DNA of 64,000 bases from contig NZ_FNUY01000001.1 of assembly GCF_900108245.1 (NCBI RefSeq), positions 682,001 to 746,000 of the forward strand. Reading direction: 5' to 3'. Source of the DNA: Allobosea lathyri. Its GTDB lineage: Bacteria > Pseudomonadota > Alphaproteobacteria > Rhizobiales > Beijerinckiaceae. Under the pieces are notes generated by a model. The model was given only the letters and a program-made list of their open reading frames with translations, was not told the origin of the DNA and made no database searches. Below, in pieces: positions 33,852-43,538 of the stretch; the first letter of the stretch is position 1, and every line of letters begins with the position of its first letter. Position numbers and translations under genes: made by a program.

Positions 33852-34622
33852 TCACGTCTGCACGCTGTCCTTCGCCGCCGGTGTCCAGTCGTCGCCGGCG
33901 CCCTCGATGATACGCGCATAGGCCTCCTCGGGCGTATCGGCGTAGCAGAACAGTTGGAGGTCCTCCGGACGGATGAACCCGGCCTGCGCCATCGTCTCGA
34001 GATTGAGCAGGCCTTTCCAGAAGGCGCTGTCGTAGAGCACGATCGGCACCGGCGACATCTTGCCGGTCTGGGTCAGGGTGATGATCTCGAAGAGCTCGTC
34101 GAGCGTGCCGAAGCCGCCCGGAAACACGACCAGAGCCGCCGCCCGCATCGCCAGATGCATCTTGCGCATCGCGAAATAATGGAAGCGGAAGGTCAGGTCC
34201 GGCGTCGACCAGGCATTGGGGTCCTGTTCGTGCGGCAGGGTGATGTTGAAGCCGATCGAGAGCGCTCCGGCTTCCGTGGCGCCGCGATTGGCGGCTTCCA
34301 TGATGCCCGGCCCACCCCCTGTCGCGATGACATGGTTGCGGCCGCTTTCGCCATCCGTCAGCGCGCCGCCGCGTTCAGAGGCGATGCGAGCGAAGGCTCG
34401 CGCCGCCTCATACCAGGGATTGCCTTCGCGCACGCGCGCCGAGCCGAAGACGACGATGGTCGAGACGATGCCGCGCGCCCGGAGATGCTCCTCGGCCTTC
34501 TGATATTCGAGCATGAAGCGCACGCCGCGCGTCGAATCGCTCAGGATAAAGTCGGGGTCGAGTGCTGCGAGCCGATAGGAGGGGGAGGTCTTCTGGGCGA
34601 TGTTTTCAGGCATGGCGTCCAT
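33852..34622 (-). CDS. LOG family protein (TIGR00730), putative nucleotide phosphoribohydrolase
   Basis: The 256-residue Rossmann protein has the LOG-family motifs GGGPGIMEAANRGA and PGGFGTLDE. Members hydrolyse nucleoside monophosphates to base and ribose 5-phosphate; in plants and some bacteria this frees cytokinins. This long form with an N-terminal ~50-residue extension is common in alphaproteobacteria, where the physiological substrate is not known. ATG 34622 or ATG 34613 may be the start. It interrupts the rplT-pheS spacing on the opposite strand. Confidence 0.88.
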   Translation of the reverse strand: MDAMPENIAQKTSPSYRLAALDPDFILSDSTRGVRFMLEYQKAEEHLRARGIVSTIVVFGSARVREGNPWYEAARAFARIASERGGALTDGESGRNHVIATGGGPGIMEAANRGATEAGALSIGFNITLPHEQDPNAWSTPDLTFRFHYFAMRKMHLAMRAAALVVFPGGFGTLDELFEIITLTQTGKMSPVPIVLYDSAFWKGLLNLETMAQAGFIRPEDLQLFCYADTPEEAYARIIEGAGDDWTPAAKDSVQT

Positions 34623-34688
34623 TCCGATGGGGCGTCCTGCATATCCGCCCGCAACTATCCTGTCGCCGCCGGCCGCAGCGACGAGGCG

Positions 34689-35300
34689 TCACGCCAGATA
34701 TTTGCGCAGGATCCCAGCCAGGCGTTCGGCCCCCGAATTATGTGGCAGGAGCGTCAGGAAACGCCCATCGCGCCCCATCAGATCGGTCAGCGAGCCGTGG
34801 TCGACCGCATAGTCGCCGGAGGCATGATGGGCTTGCGTCAGCTTGCGGCGATGCACCTTGTAGGCCTTGGCGACTGCGGCGATCTCCTCTTCGCTGCCGG
34901 TAAGCCCGATCAGGCGCGGATGGAAGGCCGCGACATAGGCGGCGATGACGCCCGGCGTGTCATGGGCCGGATCGACGGTGATGAAGAGCGGCGCGACCTT
35001 CTCTGCCAACGGCCCGATCGCATCGAAAGCCTGCGCGATGATCGGCAGGTCGACCGGACAGGTATCGGTGCATCGGGTGAAGCCGAAATAGACCAGCATG
35101 AAACGGCCCAGAAAATCGGTGTCGCCGACGCGCTTGCCCGAATGGTCTGTGAGCGTGAAAGCACCGCCGAACTGCGTGGCAAGGCGATCTGGAGACGGGT
35201 TGGCCGCTATCGGAGCGGGCTGGTGGCCCGAATGCCCCTGCGCCGTCGCGCGCCCGGCGACGAAGGCGGCGAGGGCCGCCAGAACCTCCCTGCGCAGCAT
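34689..35300 (-). CDS. SCO1/SenC family copper protein
   Basis: The 203-residue protein has an N-terminal signal or anchor (about 1-21) and a thioredoxin-like SCO domain. The copper ligands Cys77 and Cys81 (CTDTC) and His168 (DHGSLTDL) are all present. It delivers copper to the CuA site of cytochrome oxidase or keeps its cysteines reduced, in the periplasm. The gene upstream ends 2 nt before its start, and a third small exported gene lies further up, so the three may form one periplasmic unit. Confidence 0.9.
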   Translation of the reverse strand: MLRREVLAALAAFVAGRATAQGHSGHQPAPIAANPSPDRLATQFGGAFTLTDHSGKRVGDTDFLGRFMLVYFGFTRCTDTCPVDLPIIAQAFDAIGPLAEKVAPLFITVDPAHDTPGVIAAYVAAFHPRLIGLTGSEEEIAAVAKAYKVHRRKLTQAHHASGDYAVDHGSLTDLMGRDGRFLTLLPHNSGAERLAGILRKYLA

Positions 35301-35302
35301 GA

Positions 35303-35836
35303 TCACGGCTTCGGCTTGGGCAGCAGGCCCTTGATGCCGAACGGGCCGTCCTCGGCGATGATCCGGTTGGCCTGGGGATCGGCGCGCCACCATTCGGCAG
35401 CCTGGCCGTTGCGGGTCTCCCACTCGGCCTTGAAGCGCTCGGTCGGCGTAAACGGCAAAGCGGGGTCGGTTCGCACGCCCTGCACGAAGAACACTGTTAT
35501 CGCGGGGTTTTCGATCAGGAGCCCGTCCGCTTCGATGTCACGGCCGCAATAACCGATCAGGTCGGGAACGGCTCCGGCGAAGTCGACATTGCCCTTCGCG
35601 ATCAGCCGGAATGTGCCGTCTGCCAGCACGAGCCCGAGCTGCCGCTTGCCGCCGCCGCAATCGGGCGCACATCGGCCCTTGAGCTGGCAGAGCGCATCGA
35701 CGACGCGCCCCTTCAGCACCGCCGCCTTTTCATGCGGAATGTTCCAGGCTTCGGCGGCGATGGCGTGAGCAGAGGTGAGAGCTCCTACCAGGACGAGACC
35801 TCGGAACCAGGTTGCGGCCTCGCCTTGAGTCCTCAT
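35303..35836 (-). CDS. Small exported protein of unknown function upstream of SCO
   Basis: From ATG 35836 the product has 177 residues with a signal peptide (WFRGLVLVGALTSAHAIAAEAW, cleavage near 25-27). The mature part has three cysteines arranged as ALCQLKGRCAPDCGGGKRQ plus one in GYCGRDIEADG, which could bind a metal or form disulfides. I do not recognise the family. The stop lies 2 nt before the SCO start, so the genes are coupled. The start codon lies inside a palindromic repeat (35831-35940), which suggests the repeat inserted at the 5' end and replaced the original leader. Confidence 0.72.
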   Translation of the reverse strand: MRTQGEAATWFRGLVLVGALTSAHAIAAEAWNIPHEKAAVLKGRVVDALCQLKGRCAPDCGGGKRQLGLVLADGTFRLIAKGNVDFAGAVPDLIGYCGRDIEADGLLIENPAITVFFVQGVRTDPALPFTPTERFKAEWETRNGQAAEWWRADPQANRIIAEDGPFGIKGLLPKPKP

Positions 35837-35940
35837 CCTGAGGAGCCGCGAAGCGGCGTCTCGAAGGATGATCCAGAGACCGCTGGGAGCATCCTTCGAG
35901 ACGCCATTCCCAACGGAATGGCTCCTCAGGATGAGGGCTC
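35831..35940. repeat. Palindromic repeat CCTCATCCTGAGGAGCC family
   Basis: CCTCATCCTGAGGAGCC (35831-35847) is the exact reverse complement of GGCTCCTCAGGATGAGG (35920-35936). Inner words GTCTCGAAGGATG and CATCCTTCGAGAC are also complementary. A perfect copy with 21-bp arms is at 53712-53834 and a short one at 4401-4455. Confidence 0.9.
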
Positions 35941-35974
35941 GGATGGGGCTGGCGTGACGTGGCGCCGTCACCGC

Positions 35975-36415
35975 TCAGTTCCCGAACGGCTGAATGCCGT
36001 ATTCCTCATGGGTCATCGTGATCACGCCCTTGTCGTCGGCGATGCGGTCGACCAGCAAGTATTTCACGCCGTCGCGTTCCAGCAATTCTCCATCGACGCT
36101 GACCTCATGGGTCGCCATCCGCGCCACCCTGGGGTTGGCGACGCTGTCCTCGTCGTCGCCGATCTTCAGGACCAGATAGAGGTTGCCGCCGGCATCGCGG
36201 ATGCTGACGGGAATGCCACCCAGGGCGCACCAGACCGCGCATTGATGATGGGCCGTGCCCTTGGCGAACATCAGCCCGCTGATCGAGCACCAGGTGTCGC
36301 TGATTTCGCCGGTGATGGTGACGCGCTGGCCGTCCTGCGCGAGCGCCGGCGTGAAGCCTGTTGATAGCAGCCCCGCAACCAAGATTGCCGCCCGCCATTG
36401 AGACATGATTGTCAT
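35975..36415 (-). CDS. Small exported protein with conserved Cys/His cluster
   Basis: From ATG 36415 the protein has 146 residues with a signal peptide (MSQWRAAILVAGLLSTGFTPALAQ). The mature part contains SDTWCSISGLMFAKGTAHHQC followed by AVWCALGG, a Cys-rich HH segment suited to metal binding. No family is recognised. With the cysteine-bearing neighbour and the SCO protein it may serve copper handling or a periplasmic redox enzyme; this is inference from context. Start 36406 is a possible alternative. The frame upstream is open but lacks a signal peptide. Confidence 0.72.
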   Translation of the reverse strand: MTIMSQWRAAILVAGLLSTGFTPALAQDGQRVTITGEISDTWCSISGLMFAKGTAHHQCAVWCALGGIPVSIRDAGGNLYLVLKIGDDEDSVANPRVARMATHEVSVDGELLERDGVKYLLVDRIADDKGVITMTHEEYGIQPFGN

Positions 36416-36543
36416 GCGACTGCGCTCATCGGTGGGTAACGGCCCGGATTCAGCCCGGTGGCGATGCTTTGCCAGCGTGATTGCCTCTAGCCTCGCCGCT
36501 GGCGACACCCTAGAAGATGCCTCGCAAACGGACCAGAGCAGGT

Positions 36544-37626
36544 ATGAACGAGATCGATAACTTAGGCGTGAGCCTCCTTGCCGACATCGCCGGTGCGCAG
36601 GACGAAGCCGCGCTGGAGCAGGTCAGGATCGCGGCGCTGGGCAAGGCGGGTTCGATCTCGGCCCTGCTCAAGACGCTCGGCGCGATGACGCCCGACGAGC
36701 GCAAGGAGAAGGGCCCGCTGATCAACGGGCTGCGCGACCGCGTTCAGGGTGCGCTCTCGGCTCGCAAGGACGCGCTTGGCGAGGCCGCGCTGGAGACAAG
36801 GCTCGCATCGGAGCGCATCGACATCTCGCTGCCCGTGCAGGACGGGCCGGAGGCGCGCGGCCGCATCCACCCGATCAGCCAGGTCATCGACGAGATCACC
36901 GCGATCTTCGGCGATATGGGCTTTGCCATCGCCGAAGGCCCGGATGTCGAGACCGACGACCTCAACTTCACCAAGTTGAATTTCCCCGTCGGCCATCCGG
37001 CCCGCGAGATGCACGACACCTTCTTCTTCCACCCGGACGCGAATGGCGAGCGTAAGGTTCTGCGCACGCACACCTCGCCGGTGCAGGTCCGCACCATGAT
37101 CGCGCAGGAGCCGCCGATCCGCGTGGTCTGCCCGGGCCGGACCTATCGGATGGATTCCGACCAGACGCACACCCCGATGTTCCATCAGGTCGAGGGGCTG
37201 GTGATCGATAAAAAGGCCCATATGGGCCATATGAAATGGGTGCTCGAGGAGTTCTGCAAGGCGTTCTTCGAGATCGACAACGTCAAGATGCGCTTCCGGC
37301 CGTCCTTCTTCCCCTTCACCGAGCCATCGGTCGAAGTCGACATCCAGTGTTCGCGCAAGGGCGGCGAGATCCGCTTCGGCGAGGGCGACGACTGGTTGGA
37401 AATCCTCGGCTGCGGCATGGTTCACCCGAACGTGCTCAGGAATTGCGGGCTCGATCCCGAGATTTATCAGGGCTTCGCCTGGGGCATGGGCATCGACCGC
37501 ATCGCCATGCTGAAATACGGCATGCCGGATCTGCGCCCCTTCTTCGAGGCCGATGTCCGCTGGCTCGCGCATTACGGCTTCCGGCCGCTCGACCTGCCGA
37601 CGCTGACAGGCGGGCTGTCGTCATGA
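36544..37626 (+). CDS. pheS: Phenylalanyl-tRNA synthetase alpha subunit
   Basis: The 360-residue catalytic subunit has a coiled-coil N-terminus (about 1-90), motif 2 ([14 protein letters not shown]) and motif 3 ([14 protein letters not shown]) of class II synthetases. It pairs with PheT in an alpha2-beta2 enzyme. ATG 36544 is chosen because AGCAGG precedes it and the family begins MNEIDNL; the 27 nt upstream are open but unused. A glycosyltransferase gene separates it from pheT, unlike the usual direct pheS-pheT order. Confidence 0.97.
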   Translation: MNEIDNLGVSLLADIAGAQDEAALEQVRIAALGKAGSISALLKTLGAMTPDERKEKGPLINGLRDRVQGALSARKDALGEAALETRLASERIDISLPVQDGPEARGRIHPISQVIDEITAIFGDMGFAIAEGPDVETDDLNFTKLNFPVGHPAREMHDTFFFHPDANGERKVLRTHTSPVQVRTMIAQEPPIRVVCPGRTYRMDSDQTHTPMFHQVEGLVIDKKAHMGHMKWVLEEFCKAFFEIDNVKMRFRPSFFPFTEPSVEVDIQCSRKGGEIRFGEGDDWLEILGCGMVHPNVLRNCGLDPEIYQGFAWGMGIDRIAMLKYGMPDLRPFFEADVRWLAHYGFRPLDLPTLTGGLSS

Positions 37627-37654
37627 CCATGCCGGCGGGCCGAGGGAGGCAGCG

Positions 37655-38842
37655 ATGAGTCTGGCGGGATGGGCAGGGCTGTTCGCGGCGCTGGCCGTCG
37701 CGACCAACCTCCTGTGTCAGGCCATCGCCTTTGTGCGTCTGCGTCGCAAGGATGCCGGCTCGGCTTTGCTCGACGAGTTGCCGCCGGTCACGATCGTACG
37801 GCCGGTGCGCGGCATCGAGGCCTTCAGCCGGGAGACGCTGACATCGGGCCTGACGCTCGACTACCCCGACTACCAGACGAGTTTCTGCGTCGCCGATGCC
37901 GACGATCCGATCGTACCGCTGATCGAGGAGCTGATCGGGCGCTACGGCTCCGACCGCGTGCACCTGATCACCGGCGACGTCGCGGTCAGCGCCAATCCCA
38001 AGCTGAACAATTGCGTCAAGGGCTGGGAGGCGGCGACGAGCGAATGGGTCATCCTGGCCGATTCCAACGTGCTGATGCCCAGGGACTATATCCAGCGTCT
38101 CATGGCTTCGTGGCGTCCCGATACCGGGCTCGTCTGCTCGACGCCGGTGGGCTCGCGCCCGCAAGGATTCTGGGCCGAGCTGGAATGCGCCTTCCTCAAT
38201 ACCTTCCAGGCGCGCTGGCAATATGCCGGCGAGGCCTGCGGCTTCGGGTTCGCCCAGGGCAAGTCGATGCTCTGGAACAAGCCTTTCCTCGACGCCAATG
38301 GCGGCATCGCGGTACTCGGCGAGGAGATCGCCGAGGACGCAGCCGCAACCAAGCTCGTGCGCCGCGCCGGCAAGCACGTTCACCTTGTCGGCCAGCCCTT
38401 CGAGCAGCCGCTCGGCGAGCGTTCGCTCTATGATGTGGTCCAGCGGCAGTTCCGCTGGGCGCGTTTGCGGCGGGTGACGTTCCTGCCCTTCTTCGCTCCG
38501 GAGATCCTGTCGGGACCACTGTTGCCGGCCCTGGCCGCCGCCTTTGCCGGACCGGCTTTCGGCCTGTCCGCCTGGCTCGGCCCCGTATTGGTCCTGTTGC
38601 CCTGGTATGTCGCCGAAATCGGGCTGGCCTACGGTGTCGGCTGGTATCTGTCCTGGCGCATGCCCTTCGCCCTGCTGTTGCGCGACCTGATCTTTCCCTG
38701 CGTCTGGGGTTATGCCTTCATCGCCGGCGAGGTCAGCTGGCGCGGTAATTCCATGAAGATCCGGACGGATGGGGAGGATGAGCTCAACGCTTCCGCCCCG
38801 ACCCTGTCCCCTGCCAATTTGAGAAGCGACGGACGCCCATGA
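37655..38842 (+). CDS. GT21-like ceramide glucosyltransferase family protein
   Basis: The 395-residue protein has an N-terminal membrane helix (about 5-25), a GT2/GT21 catalytic domain with VTIVRPVRG and ADADD, the metal motif ADSN, and the acceptor motif QRQFRW ((Q/R)xxRW). Three C-terminal helices follow. Ceramide glucosyltransferases of this type add glucose to sphingolipid or diacylglycerol acceptors at the inner membrane. The gene sits between pheS and pheT. It starts 28 nt after pheS, and its TGA overlaps the pheT ATG (ATGA at 38839-38842), so it is translationally coupled to pheT. Confidence 0.88.
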   Translation: MSLAGWAGLFAALAVATNLLCQAIAFVRLRRKDAGSALLDELPPVTIVRPVRGIEAFSRETLTSGLTLDYPDYQTSFCVADADDPIVPLIEELIGRYGSDRVHLITGDVAVSANPKLNNCVKGWEAATSEWVILADSNVLMPRDYIQRLMASWRPDTGLVCSTPVGSRPQGFWAELECAFLNTFQARWQYAGEACGFGFAQGKSMLWNKPFLDANGGIAVLGEEIAEDAAATKLVRRAGKHVHLVGQPFEQPLGERSLYDVVQRQFRWARLRRVTFLPFFAPEILSGPLLPALAAAFAGPAFGLSAWLGPVLVLLPWYVAEIGLAYGVGWYLSWRMPFALLLRDLIFPCVWGYAFIAGEVSWRGNSMKIRTDGEDELNASAPTLSPANLRSDGRP

Positions 38843-41262
38843 AGTTCACTCTGTCCTGGTTGAAAGACCATCTCGACACCGATGCGTCCATCGACACCAT
38901 CGCGGACACGCTGACCCGCGTCGGCCTCGAGGTCGAGGGCGTCGAGGACAAGGCCAAGGCGCTGCAGGCCTTCACCATCGCCTATGTCATCGATGCCAAG
39001 CAGCACCCCAATGCCGATCGCCTGCGCGTCTGCATGGTCGATACCGGCAGCGGCGAACCCGTCCAGGTCGTCTGCGGCGCACCCAATGCCCGCACCGGCA
39101 TGAAGAGCGTATTTTCGCCGCCGGGCACCTACATTCCCGGCAAGGACATCACGCTCGGCAAGGGTGTCATCCGCGGCGTCGAGTCGAACGGCATGCTCTG
39201 CTCGGCGGCCGAACTGCAGCTCTCCGAGGATCATGACGGCATTATCGACCTGCCCGAGGATGCTCCCGTCGGCCAGCCCTACGCCACCTATGCAGGCCTC
39301 AGCGATGCGGTGATCGAGATCGCGGTGACGCCGAACCGCGCCGATGCGCTCGGCGTCGCCGGCATTGCGCGCGATCTCGCCGCGGCCGATATCGGCACGC
39401 TGAAGACACCCTCGGTGGGCCCCCAGCGCGGCGGCTTTCCCTGCCCGGTCAAGGTCAGGCTCGACTTCGCGCAGGACGACAGGAAGCTCTGCCCGGCCTT
39501 CGCGCTGCGGCTGGTCCGTGGCGTCAAGAACGGTCCCTCGCCGGATTGGCTGCAGGCGCGCCTGCGCGCGATCGGGCTGCGGCCGATCAATGCGCTGGTC
39601 GACATCACCAATTTCATGACCTTCGACCGCAGCCGGCCGCTGCATGTCTTCGATGCCGCCAAGGTCAATGGCGATCTCACGGTCCGTCGCGCCAGGGCCG
39701 GCGAGACGATCCTGGCGCTCGACGGCAAGACCTACGCCTTGACCGACGAGCAGGTCGTGATCGCCGACGCTCATGGCGTGGAATCGCTCGCCGGCATCAT
39801 GGGCGGCGAGGCGTCCGGCTGCGATGAATCCACCACCGATGTGCTGGTCGAAAGCGCGCTCTGGGATCCGCTGAACATCGCCCGCTCGGGCCGCGCGCTC
39901 GGCATCAACTCCGATGCGCGCTATCGTTTCGAGCGTGGAGTCGATCCCGATTTCTGCCGCCCGGGCCTCGATCTCGCGACCGCGTTGATCCTCGAACTCT
40001 GCGGCGGCGAGGCCTCCGAGATGGTGTTCGAGGGCGATCTGCCCGAAAGCGCCGGCTCGATCGATTTCCCCTGGTCGGAGGTCAAGCGCCTGACCGGGCT
40101 CGATCTGCCGCAGGCCGAGATGAAGCTGGCGCTGACCTCGCTCGGCTTCCATGTGTCAGGCGCGGGCGAGCGCGTCCGCGTCGCGGCGCCGTCCTGGCGC
40201 GGCGATGTCGGCGGCAAGGCCGATCTGGTCGAGGAAATCCTGCGTATCGCCGGGCTCGACCGCGTCACCTCGACGCCACTGCCGCGCATCAAGGGCGAGG
40301 TCATCAAGCCGGTCCTGACCGTGCTGCAGAAGCGCACGCGCGCTGCCAAGCGCCTGCTTGCCAGCCGCGGCCTGGTCGAGGCGGTGACCTGGTCCTTCAT
40401 CTCGCATGATGCCGCAAAGCTCTTCGGCGGCGGCTCTCGCCAGCTGACGCTGGCCAATCCGATCGCGGCCGATCTCTCGGACATGCGGCCTTCGCTGCTG
40501 CCGGGACTGATCCGCGCGGGGCAGGTCAATGCCGATCGCGGTTTCGGCGATGTCGCCTTGTTCGAGGTCGGGCAGGTCTTCAAGGACGATACGCCCGATG
40601 GGCAGCTGATCGCGGCTGCCGGACTGCGGCGCGGCTCCGCGCGGCTTGAAGGCACCGGCCGGCATTGGGACGGGGCGGCCAAGACAGTCGATGCCTTCGA
40701 CGCCAAGGCCGATGTGATGGGCCTGCTGGCCGGGCTCGGCGTCGCCGTCGGTGGCCTGCAGATCGTGGCCGGTGGACCCGCCTGGGCCCATCCCGGCCGC
40801 TCGGCGACGCTCCAGTTCGGCCCCAAGGGCATCATCGGCGCCTTCGGCGAAGTGCATCCCAAGGTTCTGAAGGCGCTCGACGTGAAGGGACCGCTGGTCG
40901 CCTTCGAAATCCATCTCGATGCGCTGCCGCTGCCGAAATACAAGCCGACCAAGGTCAAGCCGAAGCTCACCCTCTCCGGCTTCCAGCCTGTCATGCGAGA
41001 TTTCGCCTTCATCGTCGAGAAGAGCGTTGCGGCCGGCGATATGATGAAGACCGCGCAGAACGCCGACCGCGCTCTGATCACGGAGGTCGGCGTGTTCGAT
41101 CTCTATGAAGGGCCGGGCGTCGATGCGGGCAAGAAGTCGGTCGCGCTGGCGGTCACGCTGCAGCCCCTCGAAAAGACGCTGACGGAAGCGGAGATCGAGG
41201 CGGTGGGCGCCAAGATCGTCGCCGAGATGGCCAAGCGCTATGGCGCCGCGCTGCGGGGGTAG
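38839..41262 (+). CDS. pheT: Phenylalanyl-tRNA synthetase beta subunit
   Basis: The 807-residue subunit shows the N-terminal tRNA-binding OB domain (about 38-150, [19 protein letters not shown]), the B3/B4 editing region, the B5 domain, the catalytic-like core ([25 protein letters not shown]) and the C-terminal anticodon-binding FDX-ACB domain (about 712-806, [11 protein letters not shown]). It completes the PheRS tetramer. The start overlaps the stop of the upstream glycosyltransferase by 4 nt. Length and domains are normal. Confidence 0.97.
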   Translation: MKFTLSWLKDHLDTDASIDTIADTLTRVGLEVEGVEDKAKALQAFTIAYVIDAKQHPNADRLRVCMVDTGSGEPVQVVCGAPNARTGMKSVFSPPGTYIPGKDITLGKGVIRGVESNGMLCSAAELQLSEDHDGIIDLPEDAPVGQPYATYAGLSDAVIEIAVTPNRADALGVAGIARDLAAADIGTLKTPSVGPQRGGFPCPVKVRLDFAQDDRKLCPAFALRLVRGVKNGPSPDWLQARLRAIGLRPINALVDITNFMTFDRSRPLHVFDAAKVNGDLTVRRARAGETILALDGKTYALTDEQVVIADAHGVESLAGIMGGEASGCDESTTDVLVESALWDPLNIARSGRALGINSDARYRFERGVDPDFCRPGLDLATALILELCGGEASEMVFEGDLPESAGSIDFPWSEVKRLTGLDLPQAEMKLALTSLGFHVSGAGERVRVAAPSWRGDVGGKADLVEEILRIAGLDRVTSTPLPRIKGEVIKPVLTVLQKRTRAAKRLLASRGLVEAVTWSFISHDAAKLFGGGSRQLTLANPIAADLSDMRPSLLPGLIRAGQVNADRGFGDVALFEVGQVFKDDTPDGQLIAAAGLRRGSARLEGTGRHWDGAAKTVDAFDAKADVMGLLAGLGVAVGGLQIVAGGPAWAHPGRSATLQFGPKGIIGAFGEVHPKVLKALDVKGPLVAFEIHLDALPLPKYKPTKVKPKLTLSGFQPVMRDFAFIVEKSVAAGDMMKTAQNADRALITEVGVFDLYEGPGVDAGKKSVALAVTLQPLEKTLTEAEIEAVGAKIVAEMAKRYGAALRG

Positions 41263-41267
41263 GGGGG

Positions 41268-41358
41268 CGTCATGGTCGGGCTTGACCCGGCCATCTCGGA
41301 AACCAGCTCTCCCGGCATGGAGATTCTCGGGTCTTCGCTTGGCCCGAGAATGACGGGC
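41268..41358. repeat. Intergenic repeat of the GTCATcccGG family, diverged
   Basis: GCGTCATGGTCGGGCTTGAC at the left and GGCCCGAGAATGACGG at the right, with inner ATTCTCGGGTC/GGCCCGAG words, give an imperfect palindrome. It follows pheT directly. Confidence 0.65.
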
Positions 41359-41452
41359 CGCCGCTATTGATCAGGATTGTGTAATAATCAACGCGGGCAA
41401 TCCCTGAGAAATCGGGCTATCGCCTTTGGATTGTTGCAACCTTGCGGCCCTG

Positions 41453-42364
41453 ATGCGCGTCACTGAAATTCCTGTCGAAGACAGCCTCTTTCCCGGTTTC
41501 CGCCTGCTCGATGTCGCGACATCGGGTGCGCGTATCCGTGTGCGCACGGGCGGCGAGGGGCCTCCCTTGCTCCTGCTTCACGGTTATCCGCAGACGCATG
41601 TGCTCTGGCATAAGGTCGCAAACCTGCTGAAGCACCGCTTCACGCTCGTCTGTGCCGATCTGCGCGGCTATGGCGACAGTGACAAGCCGCTGACCGATGG
41701 CGAGCATTTCCCCTATTCCAAGCGCGCCATGGCGCTCGATATGGCGCAGGTTATGAGCACGCTCGGCCATGAGCGCTTTGCCGTCGGCGCCCATGATCGC
41801 GGCGCTCGTGTCGCTCATCGCCTGGCCCTCGACCATGCCGATCGCGTCACGCGGCTGGCGACGCTCGACATCGCGCCGACGCGCGAGATGTATGCCAACA
41901 CCACCGACGCCTTCGCCCGCGCCTATTGGCACTGGTTCTTCCTGATCCAGCCCGCGCCGTTTCCCGAGCGCATGATCGAGGCCGATCCGGAAGCGTATTG
42001 GCGCAAGAAATGCGGCTCTGGTTCTGCTGGACTCACGCCCTTCGCGCCGGAAGCGCTGGCGCATTATCTGCGCTGCTTCTCCGATCCCAGGACGATCCAT
42101 GGCAGTTGCGAGGATTATCGCGCCGCCGCGACCGTCGATATCCACCATGACGATGAGGATGGCGGCCGCAAGCTGACCCAGCCTTTGCTGGCATTATGGG
42201 GCGAGAACGGCGTGATATGCCGCTGTTTCGAGCCGCTGGCGCTCTGGCGCGAGCGCGCGCACAACGTCCAAGGCCACGCACTCCCGGGCGGGCATTATCT
42301 GGCGGAGGAGATTCCTGATCTCGTCGCCGCCGAATTCACGGCCTTTTTTGGAGAAGCCCCATGA
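41453..42364 (+). CDS. Fluoroacetate/haloacetate dehalogenase-like hydrolase
   Basis: The 303-residue alpha/beta hydrolase keeps every key residue of the Rhodopseudomonas fluoroacetate dehalogenase. Nucleophile Asp115 is followed by the carboxylate-binding Arg116 and Arg119 (HDRGARVAHR). Asp139 fits the charge-relay acid. The halide pocket is His160-Trp161 and Tyr222, and the base is His281 (GGHYLAEE). It should therefore displace halide from a 2-halo acid to give a 2-hydroxy acid; epoxide hydrolase activity is less likely given the Arg pair. ATG 41453 is preferred to the TTG at 41426 by family alignment. Its stop overlaps the ATG of the next gene, a tartrate/D-malate dehydrogenase, by 4 nt. 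Confidence 0.86.
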   Translation: MRVTEIPVEDSLFPGFRLLDVATSGARIRVRTGGEGPPLLLLHGYPQTHVLWHKVANLLKHRFTLVCADLRGYGDSDKPLTDGEHFPYSKRAMALDMAQVMSTLGHERFAVGAHDRGARVAHRLALDHADRVTRLATLDIAPTREMYANTTDAFARAYWHWFFLIQPAPFPERMIEADPEAYWRKKCGSGSAGLTPFAPEALAHYLRCFSDPRTIHGSCEDYRAAATVDIHHDDEDGGRKLTQPLLALWGENGVICRCFEPLALWRERAHNVQGHALPGGHYLAEEIPDLVAAEFTAFFGEAP

Positions 42365-43455
42365 GCGTCACTGGCAAGTCCGGGACCAATCGCGTTTACC
42401 GCATCGCCGCCATCGCCGGCGACGGCATCGGCAAGGAAGTCATGCCCGAGGGCCTGCGCGTCCTCGAAGCCGCCTCGAAGAAATACGGCTTCGAAGTGCA
42501 GCTCGACGAGTTCGATTTCTCGTCCTGCGACTATTACGCCAAGCACGGCAAGATGCTGCCCGACGATTGGAAGGACCAGATCGGCGGTCATGACGCGATC
42601 TTCTTCGGCGCTGTCGGCATGCCCGCACAGGTGCCCGACCACATCTCGCTCTGGGGCTCGCTGCTGCTGTTCCGGCGCGAATTCGACCAATACGTGAACC
42701 TGCGCCCGGTCAGGCTGATGCCCGGCGTGCCCGGCCCGCTGGTCGGCCGCAAGCCCGGCGATATCGACTTCTTCGTCGTCCGCGAGAACACCGAAGGCGA
42801 ATACTCGTCGGTCGGCGGCAGGATGTATGCCGGCACCGAGCGCGAAATCGTCATGCAGGAGACGGTGATGAGCCGCGTCGGCGTCGATCGCGTGCTGAAA
42901 TACGCCTTCGAACTCGCCATGCGCCGCCCGCGCAAGAAGCTGACCTCGGCCACCAAGTCGAACGGCATCGCGATCACCATGCCCTACTGGGATGAGCGGG
43001 TGAAGGAGATGGCCAAGAACTATCCCGACGTCACCGTCGACCAGTACCATATCGACATCCTGACCGCGCATTTCGTGCTGAATCCTGATCGTTTCGACGT
43101 GGTCGTGGCCTCCAACCTGTTCGGCGATATCCTCTCCGATCTCGGCCCGGCCTGCACGGGCACGATCGGGATCGCGCCGTCCGGCAACATCAACCCGACC
43201 GGCGATTATCCCTCGCTGTTCGAGCCGGTCCATGGCTCGGCGCCCGATATCGCGGGCAAAGGCATCGCCAATCCGATCGGCCAGATCTGGTCGGCCGCGA
43301 TGATGCTCGATCATCTGGGCGAGACGGAAGCCGCCAAGGGCATCGAGGCCGCGATCGAACGGGCGCTGGGCGATGCCCGCACCCGCACCCGCGATCTCGG
43401 CGGCACGCTTGGGACGGCCGATGCCGGCAAGGCGGTGGAACAGGCGCTGGGCTGA
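42361..43455 (+). CDS. Tartrate / D-malate dehydrogenase (TtuC/DmlA family)
   Basis: The 364-residue protein belongs to the isocitrate/isopropylmalate dehydrogenase family. It shows IAGDGIGKEVMPEG, the substrate motif RPVRLMPG, the ENTEGEYSS loop, YHIDIL, NLFGDILSD and EPVHGSAPDI. The ENTEGEYSSVGG loop is that of tartrate dehydrogenase/D-malate decarboxylase rather than LeuB. It oxidises D-malate or tartrate with NAD+. It is translationally coupled to the dehalogenase-like gene, suggesting that a halogenated C4 acid may be turned to a hydroxy acid and then oxidised. That pathway is inference. Confidence 0.9.
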   Translation: MSVTGKSGTNRVYRIAAIAGDGIGKEVMPEGLRVLEAASKKYGFEVQLDEFDFSSCDYYAKHGKMLPDDWKDQIGGHDAIFFGAVGMPAQVPDHISLWGSLLLFRREFDQYVNLRPVRLMPGVPGPLVGRKPGDIDFFVVRENTEGEYSSVGGRMYAGTEREIVMQETVMSRVGVDRVLKYAFELAMRRPRKKLTSATKSNGIAITMPYWDERVKEMAKNYPDVTVDQYHIDILTAHFVLNPDRFDVVVASNLFGDILSDLGPACTGTIGIAPSGNINPTGDYPSLFEPVHGSAPDIAGKGIANPIGQIWSAAMMLDHLGETEAAKGIEAAIERALGDARTRTRDLGGTLGTADAGKAVEQALG

Positions 43456-43538
43456 GAGCTGACGCTTCCAGCTGGAACGGGACAGAACCCGTCGAGTTGG
43501 CTAGAAGTTTGGGCGCGATGCCGGAAGGGGCTGACTTG

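Noticed and set aside
43456-43538. yybP-ykoY manganese riboswitch before the TerC genes
   Set aside because: Only 83 nt separate the genes and none of the conserved motif words is visible.
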